Below are positions 7,528 to 9,191 of a stretch of DNA of 9,191 nucleotides, piece after piece. The position numbers and the translations under genes were made by a program. The DNA is from ZLKRG08 sp964654815 (GTDB taxonomy: Bacteria > Actinomycetota > Actinomycetes > Nanopelagicales > Nanopelagicaceae): NCBI GenBank assembly GCA_964654815.1, contig CAZZLH010000038.1, forward strand, positions 1 to 9,191, given 5' to 3'. The notes beneath the pieces are model-generated. The model did not search any database. It saw only the letters and a list, made by a program, of their open reading frames with translations, and was not told the DNA's origin. Each line of letters opens with the position of its first letter. Position 1 is the stretch's first letter.

Positions 7528-7636
7528 TTGATTCTCCTGATTCTGCGATGGATTCCTATTTTCGGAGGCGTTTTTGTACGCGCAGGAGAATTCTTTCTAG
7601 CTAGTCAGACATTTACTTATTTTTATGCACAACTTG
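7528..7636. other. Intergenic region between TPR gene and SSB-like gene
   Basis: This 109-base gap is the longest stretch between protein-coding genes. It holds part of a DnaA-box-like pair at its TPR end, an AT-rich stretch, and the SSB-like ribosome site. I see no convincing -35/-10 pair and no terminator hairpin with a T-tract, so whether the TPR transcript reads through is open. Confidence 0.5.
7533..7538 (-). promoter_or_regulatory. Strong ribosome binding site of the SSB-like gene
   Basis: On the minus strand AGGAGA precedes the ATG at 7527, with a 5-6 nt spacer. It is one of the best Shine-Dalgarno matches in the window, where most genes rely on overlap. It fixes the start of the SSB-like gene and suggests this gene opens a translation unit. 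Confidence 0.7.
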
Positions 7637-7645
7637 TTATGCACA
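7623..7645 (+). promoter_or_regulatory. Two tandem DnaA-box-like sites
   Basis: TTATGCACA occurs twice in the same orientation, at 7623-7631 and 7637-7645, separated by 5 bases (14-base period). Both copies match the 9-mer consensus TTATNCACA for DnaA. High-GC actinobacteria usually prefer TTGTCCACA, so the match is to the general consensus and not to the typical actinobacterial one. The second copy overlaps the TGT GCA TAA end of the TPR gene. The pair lies about 95-120 bases upstream of the SSB-like start. DnaA binding is a hypothesis. Confidence 0.4.
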
Positions 7646-8671
7646 GCGCTCTTTGGCATCGGTAGTTTCATCCACATCTAGCTGCGCACACTTCTTAAAC
7701 CACTTCTTAGACTCTGATATGCGCCCAGCCGCAGCTAGCGCATCTGCATAGGCATAGCGCAATCTGATCGCCCAGGTATCGTTTTCGATATTAAGATCAT
7801 TTGTTTGTAATGTTACGACGGCCGCTTCAATTTCACCGAGATCTCTCCTGGCGCCAGCTGCCACAATGCGCAGCTCGATCTCTTGCTCTTTCTGTAACTT
7901 CTTAGCCTCCGCTGCGCCAGCGAGCTCTAAGGCTTTGCGTGGGCGACCGAGTCCACGTTCACAATCAGCCAACACCGGCCAGATACTTGCATCTCCACTT
8001 ATTCGAAACGCTGCCTTTAACTCCTTTATCGCTATTTCGAACTTACCTATTCGATAAGCGGCATAACCTGCAGTCTCTCGAACTACTGCTACTCGACCTG
8101 CATGTCTTACGGCAGCTTCAGCATGTGCAAAAGCCAAATCTGGATCAGTTTCTGCGTACAAATTTACGCAAGATAAATGGCGTGAAACCACCTTGGCATT
8201 CTCTGCACTTAAAGTTAATAGATCGCCACGAGTTGCTTTATCCAATTCTTCCCCAGTTATCTCCTCAGGGATGGCTGGATCCTTGGAAAAATCCTTATTT
8301 ACTGGACGACGTTCATCTTTGCGACGATTAACTAGAGAACGATCACCACGTCTTTTTTCATTACGCGGTTTTAATTCGGGATTACCTCTAGAACCAGCTC
8401 TGGAGCCATCCCGCTGCGAACGCTCTCCAGACCTTGAAAAACGCTTATTTGACGCCTCTTTTTCGCCCTCTTGTCGAGGACGGCGAGGTTTGAAATTGGC
8501 ATCTCTGGGTTGACGAGATGATTCTGAAGCTTTTCCTGATGGCCTGCTTGATGGTCGACCAGATGAATTTGGTTTTGATTTAGATCGTGAATTAGGTCGT
8601 GAAGAGTTTGATCGTCCAGAGTTCGATCGTTTAGGGCGATCAGATCGATCACCAAAATTTTTACGTTCCAT
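7637..8671 (-). CDS. TPR-fold protein with basic, Arg/Ser/Asn-rich disordered N-terminus
   Basis: The 344-residue protein has two parts. Residues 1-130 are low-complexity and very basic, rich in Arg, Ser, Asn, Lys and Pro, beginning MERKNFGDRSDRPKRSNSGR; this looks like a disordered RNA-binding tail. Residues 135-335 are helical and TPR-like, with alternating small and aromatic positions (HLSCVNLYAETDPDLAFAHA, AAYRIGKFEIAI, ADCERGLGRPRKALEL). There is no signal peptide or membrane segment. From memory this pattern, a basic tail then VVRE.AG.AAYR...I.EL..A.R, matches the actinobacterial protein encoded in the Rv1691 slot upstream of tlyA, of unknown function. GAGGA is 6 nt before the ATG. The rRNA terminator lies just upstream, so the gene needs its own promoter or read-through; only a weak candidate (TTTCGA, 17 nt, TAGCGT) is visible. 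Confidence 0.85.
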   Translation of the reverse strand: MERKNFGDRSDRPKRSNSGRSNSSRPNSRSKSKPNSSGRPSSRPSGKASESSRQPRDANFKPRRPRQEGEKEASNKRFSRSGERSQRDGSRAGSRGNPELKPRNEKRRGDRSLVNRRKDERRPVNKDFSKDPAIPEEITGEELDKATRGDLLTLSAENAKVVSRHLSCVNLYAETDPDLAFAHAEAAVRHAGRVAVVRETAGYAAYRIGKFEIAIKELKAAFRISGDASIWPVLADCERGLGRPRKALELAGAAEAKKLQKEQEIELRIVAAGARRDLGEIEAAVVTLQTNDLNIENDTWAIRLRYAYADALAAAGRISESKKWFKKCAQLDVDETTDAKERCA

Positions 8672-8677
8672 TTATAT

Positions 8678-8682
8678 TCCTC
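8678..8682 (-). promoter_or_regulatory. Ribosome binding site of the TPR gene
   Basis: GAGGA on the minus strand stands 6 nt before the ATG at 8671, in an otherwise A/T-rich leader. It supports this start. Confidence 0.6.
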
Positions 8683-8742
8683 TATTTATTATTCATGTAA
8701 CTCTTCACGCTATTTAATTTTTAGATGGTTCGAAATAATATT

Positions 8743-8794
8743 AAAAATAAAAAAGGGGATATCTAGCCAGTAATGGAAAGATATCCCCTTTTTA
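8743..8794 (-). terminator. Intrinsic terminator of the rRNA operon
   Basis: A perfect 14-bp inverted repeat pairs 8750-8763 with 8780-8793 around a 16-base loop. The core is GGGGATATC/GATATCCCC flanked by A5/T5. On the minus strand it begins about 10 bases after the 5S 3' end and continues into a T-rich run, as expected for a rho-independent terminator. The A/T flanks also give a short T-run on the plus strand, so it could act in both directions, though no plus-strand gene points at it. Confidence 0.9.
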
Positions 8795-8803
8795 TAAAAG
8801 AAG

Positions 8804-8920
8804 TCCGGCGGCGTTCTACTCTCCCACAAGGTCCCCCTTGCAGTACCATCGACTCTGAGAGGCTTAACTTCCGGGTTCGGAATGGGACCGGGTGTTTCCC
8901 TCTCGATATGGCCGCCGAAA
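8804..8920 (-). rRNA. rrf: 5S ribosomal RNA
   Basis: About 117 bases on the minus strand match bacterial 5S rRNA. The 5' CGGCGGC pairs perfectly with the 3' GCCGCCG (helix I). Between them are the conserved GGGAAACACCCGG, CATTCCGAACCCGGAAGTTA, GATGGTACTGC and GTGGGAGAGTAG blocks. It follows 23S on the same strand. Ends are set from the helix I pairing and could be off by 1-3 bases. Confidence 0.96.
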
Positions 8921-8949
8921 CACTATTGAGATGTCTTAGCTAATAATCG

Positions 8950-8967
8950 AAAAGATCAAAATCTTTT
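8950..8967 (-). other. Small hairpin in the 23S-5S spacer
   Basis: AAAAGAT (8950-8956) pairs with ATCTTTT (8961-8967) over a 4-base loop. It is A/T-rich and weak, 30 bases upstream of 5S. It may help define the 5S precursor cleavage region. I see no tRNA in this spacer. Confidence 0.4.
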
Positions 8968-8976
8968 TCGTTTGTA

Positions 8977-8999
8977 GCTCTCGACCGTATCTCGAGAGC
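8977..8999 (-). other. Hairpin in the 23S-5S spacer, probable processing element
   Basis: GCTCTCGA (8977-8984) and TCGAGAGC (8992-8999) form a perfect 8-bp stem with a 7-base loop. There is no T-run after it, so it is not a terminator. Stems in this position typically guide precursor rRNA cleavage by endonucleases; the role here is inferred from place alone. Confidence 0.5.
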
Positions 9000-9024
9000 C
9001 ACACAGTGGACGCGTAGCAACTTT

Positions 9025-9191
<167 letters not shown>

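Noticed and set aside
8371..8655. Minus-strand 94-codon frame inside the TPR gene
   Set aside because: It arises from the repetitive Arg/Ser codons of the basic tail read in another frame (His/Leu/Asp-rich). The tail frame continues into a conserved helical domain.
8977..8999. Spacer hairpin as a terminator between 23S and 5S
   Set aside because: No T-run follows on the minus strand, and 5S must be co-transcribed downstream.
8921..9024. tRNA in the 23S-5S spacer
   Set aside because: No cloverleaf, no GTTCRA T-loop and no CCA-type end; only two simple hairpins are present.

Overview
The window is an ordinary, densely packed actinobacterial core region in which every supported gene lies on the minus strand. 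Read in the direction of transcription (high to low coordinates) it runs: 3' end of 23S rRNA, 5S rRNA, a strong intrinsic terminator, a TPR protein with a basic disordered N-terminus, a small SSB-like OB-fold protein, a Lys-tailed 146-residue protein, a 45-residue protein, tlyA, nadK, recN, pyrG, ald, and the first 176 codons of xerD, which runs off the low-coordinate edge. The order TPR protein - small ORF - tlyA - nadK - recN - pyrG - xerD matches, from memory, the Mycobacterium tuberculosis Rv1691-Rv1701 neighbourhood and its Streptomyces equivalent. The organism is therefore an actinomycete. Base composition is far from high-GC, and the genes overlap or abut (ATGA, TAATG, GTGAGTGA junctions and a 32-nt overlap). 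This suggests a streamlined lineage, most plausibly the freshwater Nanopelagicales (acI; Planktophila/Nanopelagicus type). That assignment is inference.

Layout: 1-4977 holds xerD (partial), ald, pyrG and recN. 4955-6691 holds nadK, tlyA and the 45-aa gene, closely spaced or overlapping and probably one operon with the genes below them. 6688-7527 holds the Lys-tailed protein and the SSB-like protein. 7528-7636 is the longest gap between protein-coding genes; its upstream end carries two tandem sites matching the DnaA-box consensus TTATNCACA, one of them overlapping the stop codon of the TPR gene. 7637-8671 is the TPR gene, 8743-8794 the rRNA terminator, 8804-8920 the 5S gene, and about 9025-9191 the 23S 3' end, with two processing-type hairpins in the spacer.

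The genes are housekeeping functions: ribosome RNA and its 2'-O-methylation (TlyA), NADP supply (NadK), CTP synthesis (PyrG), double-strand-break repair (RecN), ssDNA binding, alanine/pyruvate interconversion (Ald) and chromosome dimer resolution (XerD). I found no mobile element, CRISPR array, toxin-antitoxin pair or obvious new defence system. The items most worth a second look are the paired DnaA-box-like sites upstream of the SSB-like gene, the tail-less SSB paralogue beside a histone-H1-like Lys-rich protein, and the genes missing from the locus relative to mycobacteria. No stretch longer than about 110 bases lacks a gene or RNA.
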